Counted from the first letter of the stretch, positions 17,800-26,912 are shown. The stretch is DNA of 64,000 nucleotides from Porticoccaceae bacterium LTM1 (GCA_030252795.1 CP127080.1:1376501-1440500); one strand, 5' to 3'. Made by a program: numbers and translations. Notes: generated by a model from the letters alone, not told the origin.

Positions 17800-17817
17800 T
17801 GTAATCATATATTTACA
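17800..17817. promoter_or_regulatory. TyrR box upstream of phhA
   Basis: TGTAATCATATATTTACA matches TGTAAA-N6-TTTACA at 11 of 12 fixed positions, in an AT-rich stretch 62 bases before the phhA start. Phenylalanine- or tyrosine-dependent control of phhAB is expected. Confidence 0.85.
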
Positions 17818-17936
17818 CGATGCACGGAGTCTGCCTTGAGCTGAGCGAGGTCTGAATGGTTTGAGGGGACGTTGGAGGGGTTGTATGCTGCGGGCAGCAA
17901 ACCTGTCAGGTCTGCTGCGGCACTTGGGGGAGGGGG

Positions 17937-18293
17937 TTAATCCTTGATAATTACCGGCAGCTGTTCGGTGCGGGCAGCCATAATAAAATCATTGCGATGC
18001 AGGCCGTGAATCTTATGGGTCCACCAGGTCACGGTGACTGCGCCCCATTCAACAAGAATGGCGGGGTGGTGATTGGCGGTTTCGGCCAGCTCGCCCACCT
18101 GGTTGGCAAAGTTCATTGCCTCGGCAAAGTTCTTGAAGGTAAAGCGACGCTGTAACTGATCAATGCCGTTCTGATCCACGATTTGCCAGTCATGCAGTCG
18201 ATCCAGCAGCATTTGGCGTTCGTTGCCATCATCAACCCTGGGGGCATCGGCACGGCAGGCTTCACAGGTTTCCTGGGAGAGTCTGGTGGGCAT
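17937..18293 (-). CDS. Pterin-4a-carbinolamine dehydratase, copy 2
   Basis: A second, 118-residue PCD-family protein, clearly a paralogue of the one at 16561-16893. It keeps the catalytic core [20 protein letters not shown] and the N-terminal [11 protein letters not shown] segment, and adds a short tail (LPVIIKD). A strong GGAGGAAA site precedes the ATG at 18293; the longer frame runs into the tusE end. It may be a true second dehydratase or serve another role (PCD homologues also occur as folate or moco-related proteins and, in animals, as the transcription cofactor DCoH). The phhA promoter region follows it. Confidence 0.88.
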   Translation of the reverse strand: MPTRLSQETCEACRADAPRVDDGNERQMLLDRLHDWQIVDQNGIDQLQRRFTFKNFAEAMNFANQVGELAETANHHPAILVEWGAVTVTWWTHKIHGLHRNDFIMAARTEQLPVIIKD

Positions 18294-18351
18294 GGTGATT
18301 TCCTCCGTTCTGCTTAAGTAATAGCAGAAATCTAAAGGATGGGTTTGGCTG

Positions 18352-18684
18352 CTAGATGCAGCCCTCTGGTTTGGGGAGTCCGGCAATCTTGCTGGCGATC
18401 TTGGCTGGGTTGGGCGGGAAGAGTCTGGTTAGGTAGATACTTTTGCCCTTGTCTGCTCCCAGGTGCAAGGTGACATACTTCACCAGTGGGCGCATGGGTG
18501 GTGAGATGTCAAACTCCTGCTGGAACTGCCGAAGTAATTTCAGTACTTCCCAGTGTTGCTCTGTTAGTGTCAAACCTTCAGCTTCGGCAAGGGCCTCGGC
18601 CACAGTTTCGGACCAGTCGTTGAGGTCGGTCAGAAAGCCCTCTTTGTCTGTAGCAATTTCACGGTTTTTCACAATTAGTGTCAT
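18352..18684 (-). CDS. tusE: Sulfurtransferase TusE (DsrC family)
   Basis: A 110-residue DsrC/TusE protein that takes sulfur from TusBCD and passes it to MnmA for 2-thiouridine in tRNA wobble positions. The C-terminus GLPKPEGCI carries the single penultimate cysteine that holds the persulfide; the second DsrC cysteine needed for sulfite reduction is absent, so TusE rather than DsrC. The ATG at 18684 shares one base with the tusB stop, showing translational coupling. Confidence 0.94.
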   Translation of the reverse strand: MTLIVKNREIATDKEGFLTDLNDWSETVAEALAEAEGLTLTEQHWEVLKLLRQFQQEFDISPPMRPLVKYVTLHLGADKGKSIYLTRLFPPNPAKIASKIAGLPKPEGCI

Positions 18685-18956
18685 CAGTACCAACTTTGTA
18701 CAGCAGAAGCCTTGGTGGTCAGTTCCACAAATGTGGAGTGGTTAATCAGTTTTACGTTGTCGGGCAGTTTATCGCTTAAGCCCCGTGTCTTAATGTCGTC
18801 TTCCAGCGCCAGTAACTCTCTTTCAGGCTGTGCAGAAAGTATTCCGTAAACACCATCTTCAATCAGAAGGATTGTGTCTTCAGGTGCGGCAACTCGCAAA
18901 CAGGAGGTGAGTGCGCCGTGATCAAAAGGTGACTTGTTAACCGTGTGCAGAATCAT
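18684..18956 (-). CDS. tusB: Sulfur relay protein TusB (DsrH)
   Basis: A 90-residue DsrH/TusB subunit of the TusBCD heterohexamer. It begins MILHTVNKSPFDHGALTSCL, the family start, with DTILLIEDGVYG as the core beta strand. It shares its first base with the stop codon of tusC and its last base with the tusE start. It has no catalytic cysteine of its own and is structural. Confidence 0.92.
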   Translation of the reverse strand: MILHTVNKSPFDHGALTSCLRVAAPEDTILLIEDGVYGILSAQPERELLALEDDIKTRGLSDKLPDNVKLINHSTFVELTTKASAVQSWY

Positions 18957-19312
18957 CAGAAGCTCACAATGTGATCGTGGTCAGCCATTAGCTTTTGAAT
19001 GCCTGAAACATTTATTGGCTTAATGCCTGCAATAATTTGCTCATTTTTCATATTGCGGTGTTCCAGTGAAGTTTCATCTACGTACAGGTCTTCAACTTCA
19101 TACATTGGCAGTGCCTTGAGCATGGCGGCATGATTTTTGGTGCCCTGTCCAGGAGATTGCTGGTCGATTAATTGCAGTACACCGTCATCCATAAAAAGAA
19201 CGCTTACCGATTGCTCAAATGAGCCCGCTGCCAAAACGGCTTCCGCCGCTTCGCGGGCAAGGCTGGTTCCGTAAGGTGAATGACGCAGGATAAAGAGAGC
19301 TTTTTTATTCAC
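18956..19312 (-). CDS. tusC: Sulfur relay protein TusC (DsrF)
   Basis: A 118-residue DsrF/TusC subunit: N-terminal ALFILRHSPYGTSLAREA, core VSVLFMDDGVLQLI. It is part of the TusBCD complex that receives sulfur from TusA. It sits 11 bases after tusD and overlaps tusB by one base in a compact tusDCBE operon. Confidence 0.92.
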   Translation of the reverse strand: MNKKALFILRHSPYGTSLAREAAEAVLAAGSFEQSVSVLFMDDGVLQLIDQQSPGQGTKNHAAMLKALPMYEVEDLYVDETSLEHRNMKNEQIIAGIKPINVSGIQKLMADHDHIVSF

Positions 19313-19323
19313 GTAAAACTCCG

Positions 19324-19719
19324 TCAGTTACCAAAGGTGATAATGCGATCGGAATTTTCGGTGGCATCCACCAAAAGCCCCAGGCCGGAGAGGTCAAAAG
19401 CTGGCTCATCAAGATTGGCAGTGGGCTTTTCAAAGCGGTCAGCTTCTTCGCGATTGATGACGCCACGTCGCAAGGCGGAAGCGATGCAGGCAACCAGATC
19501 AATATTGTTTTCTTTGGCCAGTTCGTGCCACTCGCTAGGGTAATTTACTTCGCCTTGTGGTGGCGTGGTCAATGTGGAACCGTTATGAACACCGTCGTGA
19601 TAGAAAAAAATACGATAAATCGAATGCTGCGCAGCTACAGCTGCCTTGGCAAAAGCGAGGGCTGTTTGTGTGCATTGGTGGGTGCCGGGGGCACCGAGAA
19701 CTATTAGGGAGAATTTCAT
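19324..19719 (-). CDS. tusD: Sulfur relay protein TusD (DsrE)
   Basis: A 131-residue DsrE/TusD subunit. It begins MKFSLIVLGAPGTHQ. The sulfur-carrying cysteine is in VACIASALRRGV (about Cys77), the position of E. coli Cys78. The ATG at 19719 is the family start; a longer frame reaches into the upstream terminator. First gene of tusDCBE, lying just 30 bases past the yccA terminator, so it may depend on read-through from yccA. Confidence 0.93.
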   Translation of the reverse strand: MKFSLIVLGAPGTHQCTQTALAFAKAAVAAQHSIYRIFFYHDGVHNGSTLTTPPQGEVNYPSEWHELAKENNIDLVACIASALRRGVINREEADRFEKPTANLDEPAFDLSGLGLLVDATENSDRIITFGN

Positions 19720-19748
19720 TAGGAAATTGTAGGCGCTTAGCTGCAAAC

Positions 19749-19775
19749 AAAAAAGCCCGGCGATCGCCGGGCTTT
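19749..19775 (-). terminator. Terminator between yccA and tusD
   Basis: A 10-bp stem (AAAGCCCGGC / GCCGGGCTTT) with a GATC loop is followed on the minus strand by TTTTTTG. It lies only 30 bases before tusD and may work as an attenuator. Confidence 0.85.
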
Positions 19776-19788
19776 TTGATGCCGGTAT

Positions 19789-20469
19789 TTAGTCGTCAGC
19801 AAAGCCAATAAGATGTAGCAGGCTCGTAAACAGGTTGTGAATATCCAAATACAGGGCAACTGTGGCCATAATGTAGTTTTGTTCGCCGCCGTGAATGATT
19901 CGGCTGGTGTCGTACAGGATGAAGCCTGAGAAAAGCAAAACGCCAACAGCATTAATGGCAAGAAACACACCGCTCATTTGAACACCAAAGAAGCCGGCAA
20001 TAATGTAAGCTAAAATAGCCAAAAGTAAAACAATCAATCCAGTTATCAGGAATCCACGCATAAAAGAAAAATCTTTGCGTGTGGTTAAAACATAACCTGA
20101 GAGGATCAGAAAAACTGCGGCCGTGGCTCCCAGCGTTTGCATGATTATTTGAGAGCCATTATCCATTGCCAGATAGTGGTTAAGTACTGGGCCTAGAGAA
20201 AAGCCCAATAGGCCGGTAAACAAAAATACTACAGGAAGTCCTGCAGCGGATTTGGCTACACGTGGCAAAACAAACCAAACAATTGCAAGTGCTGCCAGGC
20301 TGCACATTAAAGCGGTCACTCTGCTGACTTCCATTGCAGTGGATGCCCATGCAGCAGTAGCACTGACCAATAGAGTCATTGAGAGTAGTAGATAAGTATT
20401 TTTCAGTACTTTGTTTGTGCTGAGGGTTGACTCAATGCCTCTAGGGGCGATGTAGGCTTGTTCAGACAT
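19789..20469 (-). CDS. yccA: YccA/BAX inhibitor-1 family membrane protein
   Basis: A 226-residue protein with seven predicted membrane spans, of the BI-1/TMBIM family. The C-terminal block LYLDIHNLFTSLLHLIGFADD is the family's conserved end, with the acidic pair of the calcium or proton-leak site (GFILYDTSRIIHGG upstream). In E. coli YccA is a substrate and modulator of FtsH. Gene order yccA-tusD-tusC-tusB-tusE also occurs in pseudomonads. Confidence 0.93.
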   Translation of the reverse strand: MSEQAYIAPRGIESTLSTNKVLKNTYLLLSMTLLVSATAAWASTAMEVSRVTALMCSLAALAIVWFVLPRVAKSAAGLPVVFLFTGLLGFSLGPVLNHYLAMDNGSQIIMQTLGATAAVFLILSGYVLTTRKDFSFMRGFLITGLIVLLLAILAYIIAGFFGVQMSGVFLAINAVGVLLFSGFILYDTSRIIHGGEQNYIMATVALYLDIHNLFTSLLHLIGFADD

Positions 20470-20603
20470 TTTGGGTCTCCCTTGACCTAAATGAAGTTTG
20501 TCGCCCCATAATACAAAGCATCTTGGCTAAATCAAGGAATTTTTAATTGCCCTAAATTCAGTGTGGAATTGGAGTTTCTGGGAATTTAAATGCGAGAAAT
20601 GAA

Positions 20604-20629
20604 AAAGGCCACCCGTATGGGTGGCCTTT
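20604..20629 (-). terminator. Terminator after tRNA-Ser
   Basis: An 11-bp stem (AAAGGCCACCC / GGGTGGCCTTT) with loop of four and T-run on the minus strand, seven bases past the tRNA 3' end. Confidence 0.9.
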
Positions 20630-20635
20630 AAGTAG

Positions 20636-20726
20636 TGGCGGAGGGATAGGGATTTGAACCCTAGATAGGCTATTAACCTATGCCGGTTTTCAAGACCGGT
20701 GCTTTCAACCACTCAGCCATCCCTCC
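20636..20726 (-). tRNA. tRNA-Ser(UGA)
   Basis: Read on the minus strand, a 91-base tRNA with 7-bp acceptor stem (GGAGGGA / TCCCTCC), D-arm GGCTGAGTGGTTGAAAGC, anticodon loop CTTGAAA (anticodon TGA, reading UCA/UCG), a long serine-type variable arm (CATAGGTTAATAGCCTATC), T-arm GGGTTCAAATCCC, discriminator G and encoded CCA at 20638-20636. A terminator follows at once. Confidence 0.97.
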
Positions 20727-20752
20727 GTTGTGGGGTGGCATTATAGCGACTT

Positions 20753-20792
20753 AAACAAAAGGCACAAGAGTAAAATGGTTTTCCCTTGTGCC
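20753..20792 (-). terminator. Terminator after rne
   Basis: An 8-bp stem (GGCACAAG / CTTGTGCC, 20761-20768 and 20785-20792) with a 16-base loop, then TTTTGTTT on the minus strand. Confidence 0.8.
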
Positions 20793-20827
20793 TTTTTTAC
20801 ACTTTTTTTACCAAGTGCAATCAGTCG

Positions 20828-23800
20828 TTATTCTGCAGATGTTTCCTGAGATTCTGACGCTGCATTTTCGGCGGCGGCTTTACGTTTCAGGCGCGGATCG
20901 TTGGCTGGACGTTTCAGTTCGTTGGCAACGATTTCTACCGGTGCAGGTTTGGCAGTATCCAGTGCCGAGGGCAGAGGGCGCTCACGAGTCACGGTAGTAA
21001 CTTCAACAGCCTCAACTTTGCGTGGCTTGTTACGTGGGTCGTTGCTCGGGCGAGCTGGAGTGCCCGCTTCGGTTGCTTGAGGCGCTTCTGGTTGTTCGGC
21101 TTTGGCAGCTTCGTTTTCAACTGGTGCTTCCGGTTGAGTTTCTGTGGTAGCAATCGAGGCTTCGCCAGTAGCTTCAGGCTCCGAAGTGGTTGCCTCTGTC
21201 GCTACGGAAGCTTTAAACAGATCGTGCTGTTCGGCCTTGTTGGCAGAAGAGGGCTGGCTTGCCTTTTTCGCTTCCACAATTTGTGGTTGCTCAGCTTTGG
21301 TCGACTCTGCTGGCGCTACTTCTTCAGTCGAAGTGGCAGCTACTGTTTCGGCAGATTGAGGTTCAACCTCTGCTTCTGGCTGTTCAGCGACTTTGGTCTC
21401 TTCTTCGGTTTGGTTTTTAGCCTGTGAAGAGCCCTCAGCCTGTAAAGTGCCTTCAGCTTGTAAAGAGCTTTCAGCTTGTAAAGAGCTTTCAGCGGATACA
21501 GAGTCTTCAACCAGTGAAGGGCTTTCTGCCTGTACAGGCTCTTCAGTTGCAGGAGTGGTTGCTTCTGCTGCTGGTTGTTCAGTGGCAGTAGGTGCTTCCT
21601 GCTCGACTTGGGCGGCCGCCTTTTGCTTCTCTGGTTGATAGGCTGGGGCTGCTTCAGTGGCTTCAGTTTTCTCGGTTGAAGCTTCTTCACGAACCGGTTG
21701 TTTCTCGGTTGCTTTCTGCGCTTTCTCGGCTGCCTTGCTTTCTACTTGAAGGGCGGCAGCTTTTTCGGTTGCGTCGTCATTGCTTGCTTCCAAATTGGTT
21801 GAAGTTGCATCAACTGCTTTCAACAGTTCATCGTTCACCGGGCGTCTTTCGCGACGGCGACGAGGGGAGCGGCGTGAACCTTCGCTGCGGCGTGGTGGGC
21901 GCTGCTCACTGCTGTCCTGATTGCGCTCCTGATTTGAAGTCTGTGTTTTTGGCTGTTGCTTGCTTTCGGCTGTTGCCTGAGCCGCTTTTGCCTGAACCTG
22001 TTGGTCTTTTTGGCGCTCAGGCTGGGTGCTGCCGGGTTTTTTGCGGCGATTCTGGTGGCGACCTTCCTGAACGTCACGTTGCTGTTGGCGTCCCTGGCCC
22101 TTGTTGCGATTTTGGTTGCCGCTGCCGGACTTTTTACCGCGGTTATTGCGGTTTTCTGCCGATCTTGCGTATTGCCCTTTCTTGCCTTTGTGCGAGGACT
22201 TTTTGCTGCGCTTGTCTTGCTTCTCCTCGCTGCCGAACAGAGCGTCGATTATGCGGCGCAGCAGTCCTGGCTTCTTGGTGCCAGTCTTTTTCGGTTCGCT
22301 CGGCTCGGGAGCTGGTTGGGTGCGGGCAACACTTTCAACAGCTGGTCGGGCGATCTCGGTAGGTGCGCTTTCTTTGTTGGCGTCGTAATTGGTGGCTTCC
22401 GGAGCAATGCTTTCAGCCAGGCGGTAGCTGTACTCCTGAACCACGCCGTCCTGTTCGCGGAGGCGTTGAACCTCGAAATGAGGAGTGTCCATGTGGTTGT
22501 TGGGGATAACCACCACGCGAATTTTATTGCGCTTCTCGATTTCGCCGATTTCACGGCGTTTTTCGTTGAGCAGGAAAGTAGCCACTTCAACCGGTGTGAT
22601 GGCGCGGATCTCAACACTGAACTCTTTCTGTGCTTCCTCTTCCACAAGGCGCAGGATTGACAGTGCCAGTGAGCGGGTGCCGCGAATGGTGCCTTGGCCA
22701 GTACAGCGAGGACATACCTTGGAGGTGGTTTCTTCCAGGGATGGGCGCAGGCGCTGACGAGACATTTCCAGCAGGCCAAAGCGTGAGATGCGGCCAACCT
22801 GAACGCGGGCGCGGTCCAGTTCCAGTGCATCTTTCATGCGGTTTTCTACTTCGCGCTGGTTCTTGGCGGAGTTCATGTCAATGAAATCGATAACGATCAG
22901 GCCGCCGACATCGCGAAGACGTAGCTGGCGAGCAATTTCGTCGGCCGCTTCGAGGTTAGTCTGCAGGGCAGTCTCTTCGATATCGCCGCCCTTGGTGGCG
23001 CGCGAGGAGTTGATGTCGATTGAGATCATTGCCTCGGTCGGGTCGATCACAATGGAGCCGCCAGAAGGCAGTTTTACTTCACGCTGGAAAGCTGTCTCGA
23101 TCTGGTTTTCGATCTGGTAGCGGGTGAACAGCGGAATGTTGTCTTCGTAATCGCGAATCTTGCTTTGGAAGTTTGGCATTACCTGCTGGATAAAGGTGCG
23201 AGCCAGGTCGCAGGCAGGTTTATTGTCGATGATGACTTCGCCAATGTCCGGGCGCAGGTAGTCGCGAATGGCGCGAATAATGATGTTGCTTTCCTGGAAC
23301 AGGAATGAAGGCGCCTTCATGCCCTCTGCTTCCTTGACGATCTCTGTCCACAGGTTTGACAGGTAGTCGAGGTCCCACTGCAGCTCTTCAGAAGAGCGTC
23401 CAATCCCGGCGGTGCGAACGATGGCGCCCATACCTTTGGGGACATTCAGGTCGCGCATGGCTTCGCGCAGTTCAGCGCGGTCGTCGCCTTCAATGCGGCG
23501 TGAGATGCCGCCAGCACGTGGGTTGTTTGGCATCAGAACCAGGTATCGGCCGGCCAGGCTGACAAAAGTAGTAAGTGCGGCGCCTTTGTTGCCACGCTCT
23601 TCTTTTTCGACCTGAATAATCAGCTCCTGACCCTCTTTGAGGACGTCCTGAATGCGAACGCGTCCCTGAATTTCTTTAGGCTGCTTGTTGAAGTATTCGC
23701 GGGAGATCTCTTTCAGGGGGAGGAAGCCGTGACGCTCTGCGCCGTAGTCAACAAATGCGGCTTCAAGGCTTGGCTCAATGCGGGTGATTTTGCCTTTGTA

Positions 23801-23923
23801 GATGTTGGCTTTTTTCTGTTCGCGATTGCGGTTTTCAATGTCCAGGTCATACAGCTTTTGGCCGTCAACCATGGCAACTCGCAACTCTTCTGAGTGAGTT
23901 GCGTTGATTAACATACGTTTCAT
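20828..23923 (-). CDS. rne: Ribonuclease E
   Basis: A 1031-residue endoribonuclease, the scaffold of the RNA degradosome and the main mRNA decay and rRNA/tRNA processing enzyme. The N-terminal half has the S1 domain ([20 protein letters not shown]), the 5' sensor, the DNase I-like catalytic part with magnesium Asp residues in [14 protein letters not shown] and LIVIDFIDM, and the zinc link CPRCTGQG. The C-terminal ~500 residues are low-complexity: an Arg-rich RNA-binding stretch ([12 protein letters not shown]), a long Ala/Glu/Gln region with near-repeats of LQAE, and two NDPR motifs close to the end. It stands alone behind a leader of about 540 bases. Confidence 0.96.
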   Translation of the reverse strand: MKRMLINATHSEELRVAMVDGQKLYDLDIENRNREQKKANIYKGKITRIEPSLEAAFVDYGAERHGFLPLKEISREYFNKQPKEIQGRVRIQDVLKEGQELIIQVEKEERGNKGAALTTFVSLAGRYLVLMPNNPRAGGISRRIEGDDRAELREAMRDLNVPKGMGAIVRTAGIGRSSEELQWDLDYLSNLWTEIVKEAEGMKAPSFLFQESNIIIRAIRDYLRPDIGEVIIDNKPACDLARTFIQQVMPNFQSKIRDYEDNIPLFTRYQIENQIETAFQREVKLPSGGSIVIDPTEAMISIDINSSRATKGGDIEETALQTNLEAADEIARQLRLRDVGGLIVIDFIDMNSAKNQREVENRMKDALELDRARVQVGRISRFGLLEMSRQRLRPSLEETTSKVCPRCTGQGTIRGTRSLALSILRLVEEEAQKEFSVEIRAITPVEVATFLLNEKRREIGEIEKRNKIRVVVIPNNHMDTPHFEVQRLREQDGVVQEYSYRLAESIAPEATNYDANKESAPTEIARPAVESVARTQPAPEPSEPKKTGTKKPGLLRRIIDALFGSEEKQDKRSKKSSHKGKKGQYARSAENRNNRGKKSGSGNQNRNKGQGRQQQRDVQEGRHQNRRKKPGSTQPERQKDQQVQAKAAQATAESKQQPKTQTSNQERNQDSSEQRPPRRSEGSRRSPRRRRERRPVNDELLKAVDATSTNLEASNDDATEKAAALQVESKAAEKAQKATEKQPVREEASTEKTEATEAAPAYQPEKQKAAAQVEQEAPTATEQPAAEATTPATEEPVQAESPSLVEDSVSAESSLQAESSLQAEGTLQAEGSSQAKNQTEEETKVAEQPEAEVEPQSAETVAATSTEEVAPAESTKAEQPQIVEAKKASQPSSANKAEQHDLFKASVATEATTSEPEATGEASIATTETQPEAPVENEAAKAEQPEAPQATEAGTPARPSNDPRNKPRKVEAVEVTTVTRERPLPSALDTAKPAPVEIVANELKRPANDPRLKRKAAAENAASESQETSAE

Positions 23924-24466
23924 TTTGGTTCCTGTTTACTGCAAAGGCACAGCAGTAGCGGGACGTATGTATTCGGCGGGCAGGTGGTTTAGCAGGGCAG
24001 AGGAGGCGATAAAAACAGGGTTACACCAGCGGCTTGGCTGGTGTTCCGGGCACTATTTGTGGTGGTGCCTGAAGGCCTCTAAACTCTTGTGTCATCTGGG
24101 TTTCCAGTCGACTCTAACTCTTCTCTGGTGCTTGTCAGAGATGGAGTTCCGTACGTCGCCTTATCGCTTTCTGTTTCGTGCCGGGGAGTTCTCTAGAACT
24201 CCCGGGAGGACGACGGATCCATCTTTTTAGCCATTGTTCTGCGCTCTATGGCAGTCAACAATTGGCAACCTGTAACTGCGTGCTTTCTCGTATACGTTCC
24301 GCACCGTTGTGCGGTTAAGTTCGGTGCTTGCAGGGCCTGTCAATCGTGTGGGCAGGGGCTGCAAGAACCTTTCAAATTCACTCTTCGGTAACGTCTACTT
24401 ACTAACTATTAGTAAAGCGGGATACCGGTACAAGGCGCCGCCGTGAAAAAGACCCGGCTGGCGCGG
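23924..24466 (-). promoter_or_regulatory. Long 5' leader of rne
   Basis: About 540 untranslated bases between the predicted transcription start and the rne ATG. It contains hairpins, the clearest at 24181-24205 (CCGGGGAGTTC / GAACTCCCGG, one bulge, TCTA loop). In E. coli and relatives the rne leader forms hairpins through which RNase E cleaves and limits its own mRNA; the same feedback is inferred here from position and length. Open frames on the plus strand in this area have no coding character. Confidence 0.6.
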
Positions 24467-24472
24467 TTGCTG

Positions 24473-24501
24473 ACTATATCAGTATTTGCTAACCCCTTCA
24501 A
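24473..24501 (-). promoter_or_regulatory. Sigma-70 promoter for rne
   Basis: On the minus strand TTGAAG (24501-24496), 17 bases, then TATAGT (24478-24473); start expected near 24466. Confidence 0.6.
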
Positions 24502-24603
24502 ATTAAAGAGAACATTCTGTCAAGGGCGAGTTTCTGGTTTTACTCACATTAGCCGGTCAACCTGTTAGAATGCGCGCCTGTTTTTACTAACCAAGCGGCT
24601 GAC

Positions 24604-25560
24604 ATGACTGATCAAAAGGCAAAAGAAGGTTCTACGGGCGGGGTGCGCTTTGTAGAGGTTACGGAAGATCAGGAAGGTCAGCGGGTCGATAACTTTTTGA
24701 TGACCCAGTTGAAAGGTGTGCCCAAGTCGCTGATTTACCGCATCCTTCGCAAAGGTGAGGTGCGAGTAAACAAAGGCAGGGTGAAGCCAACTAACAAGCT
24801 ATCTGCTGGCGATATTGTGCGTATTCCGCCGGTTCGTGTTTCCGAGGAAAAGGTTGTAGCGGGGCCCGGGGTCAAGCTGCAGCGTTTGTTAGAGCAGAGC
24901 ATTGTTTACGAAGATGACCTGCTGATGGTGGTTAACAAGCCGGCTGGCCTTGCGGTGCATGGTGGAAGTGGCATTAGTCTTGGGCTGATTGAGTCATTAA
25001 GGGCAATGAGGCCGGATCAGCGTTTCCTTGAGTTGGTGCATCGCCTGGATCGTGATACCTCGGGATGTATTCTGCTGGCCAAGAAGCGCAGTGCATTACG
25101 TTGGCTGCAAGAGGAGATGCGTGCTCGCCGGATTGATAAAATCTACACTGCTCTGGTTAAGGGGCACTGGCCCAAGGATCGCAGGCGCATCGACGCGCCA
25201 CTGCGCAAGAATGAACTGAAGTCCGGTGAGCGGATCGTGAAAGTAACTCAGGACGGCAAGCCGTCCGTGTCCAACTTTTCGATCCTGCAGAAATTTGATC
25301 GGGCTACCCTGGTCCAGGTCAAGCTTGAGACTGGTCGTACACACCAGATTCGTGTGCACAGCCAGTTTGCTGGTCACCCGCTGGCTGGTGATGACAAATA
25401 CGGTGATACCGAGTTTAACCAGTACGTGAAATCTGCCGGGCTAGGTCGAATGTTCCTGCACGCCAGTGCGCTTGGCTTTCGGCTGCCGGAATCGGAAAAG
25501 AAATTGCTGGTTGAGGCGCCGCTGCCGCCGGAGCTGGAAGAGCCACTTCATAACCTTTAA
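24604..25560 (+). CDS. rluC: 23S rRNA pseudouridine synthase RluC
   Basis: A 318-residue RluA-family enzyme making pseudouridines 955, 2504 and 2580 in 23S rRNA. An N-terminal S4 RNA-binding domain (GQRVDNFLMTQLKGVPKSLIYRILRKG) is followed by the catalytic domain with HRLDRDTSGCILLAKK, whose Asp is the nucleophile, and LETGRTHQIRVH. Its position back-to-back with rne is the usual gammaproteobacterial arrangement and supports RluC over RluD. The ATG at 24604 lies beyond a TAGAAT -10-like sequence (24566-24571). Confidence 0.95.
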   Translation: MTDQKAKEGSTGGVRFVEVTEDQEGQRVDNFLMTQLKGVPKSLIYRILRKGEVRVNKGRVKPTNKLSAGDIVRIPPVRVSEEKVVAGPGVKLQRLLEQSIVYEDDLLMVVNKPAGLAVHGGSGISLGLIESLRAMRPDQRFLELVHRLDRDTSGCILLAKKRSALRWLQEEMRARRIDKIYTALVKGHWPKDRRRIDAPLRKNELKSGERIVKVTQDGKPSVSNFSILQKFDRATLVQVKLETGRTHQIRVHSQFAGHPLAGDDKYGDTEFNQYVKSAGLGRMFLHASALGFRLPESEKKLLVEAPLPPELEEPLHNL

Positions 25561-25605
25561 GCCTTTAGTTACATTGATTATTTGTCGGATAAGCCCTGAT
25601 TTACT

Positions 25606-26274
25606 ATGACTGAACTACTTATATTTGATTGGGATGGGACGCTTTCGGACTCGCTGTCGAGAATTGCGTTCTGCATGCAAAGGGCAGCCGAAGATTGCGG
25701 TATCGAGCCCCCATCCGATAAGCAGGTTCACGAGATAGTGGGGCTGGGGTTGCGAGAAGCGTTGATGGCGCTTTATCCGCATGTGCAAGACGAAGACCTC
25801 ATCCAGCGACTACGCGAAGGCTACTCCAGTCACTTTATGTCAAACGATAAGGTGCCATCCCCGTTCTACCCGTATGTTATGGAATCCCTGGAGCGGTTTC
25901 GCGATACCGGTTACAAGTTGGCGGTGGCAACTGGCAAGAGTCGCCGTGGGCTTGACAGGGTACTGAAAGAGAAAGGGCTTGAGGGTTTCTTTCATGGCAG
26001 TCGCTGTGCTGATGAGACCCGATCAAAGCCGCACCCGCTGATGCTGAACGAGTTGCTTGATGAGTTTGGGCTGCAAGCTCATCAGGCAATTATGGTTGGG
26101 GATACCGAGTTTGATATGGAGATGGCGCAGCGCGCCGACATTCCTAGATTAGCGGTCAGCTACGGTGCCCATGAGGCCGAACGGCTGAGTCGTTATCAGC
26201 CTATTGCAACGATTGACTGCTTTTCATTGATGGAGGGGGTAGTTGAGAGGCATCGTCAAAGTCAGGGTGCCTGA
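25606..26274 (+). CDS. HAD-IA family hydrolase (phosphoglycolate phosphatase-like)
   Basis: A 222-residue haloacid dehalogenase-fold phosphatase. Motif I is IFDWDGTLSDS (nucleophile Asp and acid Asp), motif II is VATGKSR, motif III the Lys in RSKPHP, and motif IV GDTEFDMEMA. A helical cap follows motif I, as in phosphoglycolate phosphatase and beta-phosphoglucomutase relatives. The same gene follows rluC in pseudomonads. The true substrate cannot be told from sequence. Its 3' end overlaps yceF on the other strand by 13 bases. Confidence 0.9.
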   Translation: MTELLIFDWDGTLSDSLSRIAFCMQRAAEDCGIEPPSDKQVHEIVGLGLREALMALYPHVQDEDLIQRLREGYSSHFMSNDKVPSPFYPYVMESLERFRDTGYKLAVATGKSRRGLDRVLKEKGLEGFFHGSRCADETRSKPHPLMLNELLDEFGLQAHQAIMVGDTEFDMEMAQRADIPRLAVSYGAHEAERLSRYQPIATIDCFSLMEGVVERHRQSQGA

Positions 26275-26840
26275 ATCCCCTGGTTGCGCAGCATTTCGCA
26301 CAGCCGGATCAGTGGTAACCCAATCAGTGCTGTGGGGTCTGGTCCCAGCATGGACTCAAGTAGGCTAATCCCCAGCTGCTCGCACTTGAAGCTGCCAGCA
26401 CAATCAAATGGTTCTTCTTTATATAGGTAGCGTTCTATTTCGCTGTCGCTCAAAGTTCGAAAGCTGGCGGTTGTTGTAACTACATCGGTTTCTGACTCGC
26501 CGTTTGAGCTGTTGAGCACGCAAAGCCCGGTGTGGAATCTGACGCTGTTGCCGGATTGTTCCTTGAGTTGCAGTCTGGCGTTTTCAAAACATCCTGGTTT
26601 GGTGATTATCTGGCCATTCAGCTCGGCTACCTGGTCGGAGCCGATGATCAGGTGGTTGGGATGGGTTGCTTGCAGGGCGGCGGCTTTTTCCCGCGATAGT
26701 CGACGCACCAGCTCGAGTGGCGTTTCGTTTCTCTTCGGGGATTCATCGATCTCCGGTGACTGGCAGGTATAGGGTATCGACAGTCGGTCCAGCAGTGACT
26801 TTCGGTACGGTGAGGACGAGGCGAGAACCAGGGTAGTCAT
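26262..26840 (-). CDS. yceF: Maf-like nucleotide pyrophosphatase YceF (7-methyl-GTP type)
   Basis: A 192-residue Maf-family protein. It begins LVLASSSPYRKSLLDRL (the family SSSPxR motif) and carries IGSDQVAELNGQIITKPG, where the Asp is catalytic. The YceF subgroup hydrolyses N7-methyl-GTP, presumably to clean damaged nucleotides. YceF and yceD lie back-to-back here as in E. coli, supporting the subgroup call over YhdE. Confidence 0.92.
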   Translation of the reverse strand: MTTLVLASSSPYRKSLLDRLSIPYTCQSPEIDESPKRNETPLELVRRLSREKAAALQATHPNHLIIGSDQVAELNGQIITKPGCFENARLQLKEQSGNSVRFHTGLCVLNSSNGESETDVVTTTASFRTLSDSEIERYLYKEEPFDCAGSFKCEQLGISLLESMLGPDPTALIGLPLIRLCEMLRNQGIQAP

Positions 26841-26912
26841 AAAGGTGTCTGAGTGCTTGTTTGCCAGTCATTCTATACTGCCTGACAAAGCCGTTAACAG
26901 CTTGATTTTTCT

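Noticed and set aside
21592-22660. Long plus-strand frames opposite rne
   Set aside because: They lie opposite the low-complexity, GC-skewed C-terminal half of rne; no ribosome-binding sites, no family.
23904-24230. 108-codon plus-strand frame in the rne leader
   Set aside because: No ribosome-binding site or family; overlaps the rne start and the leader hairpins.
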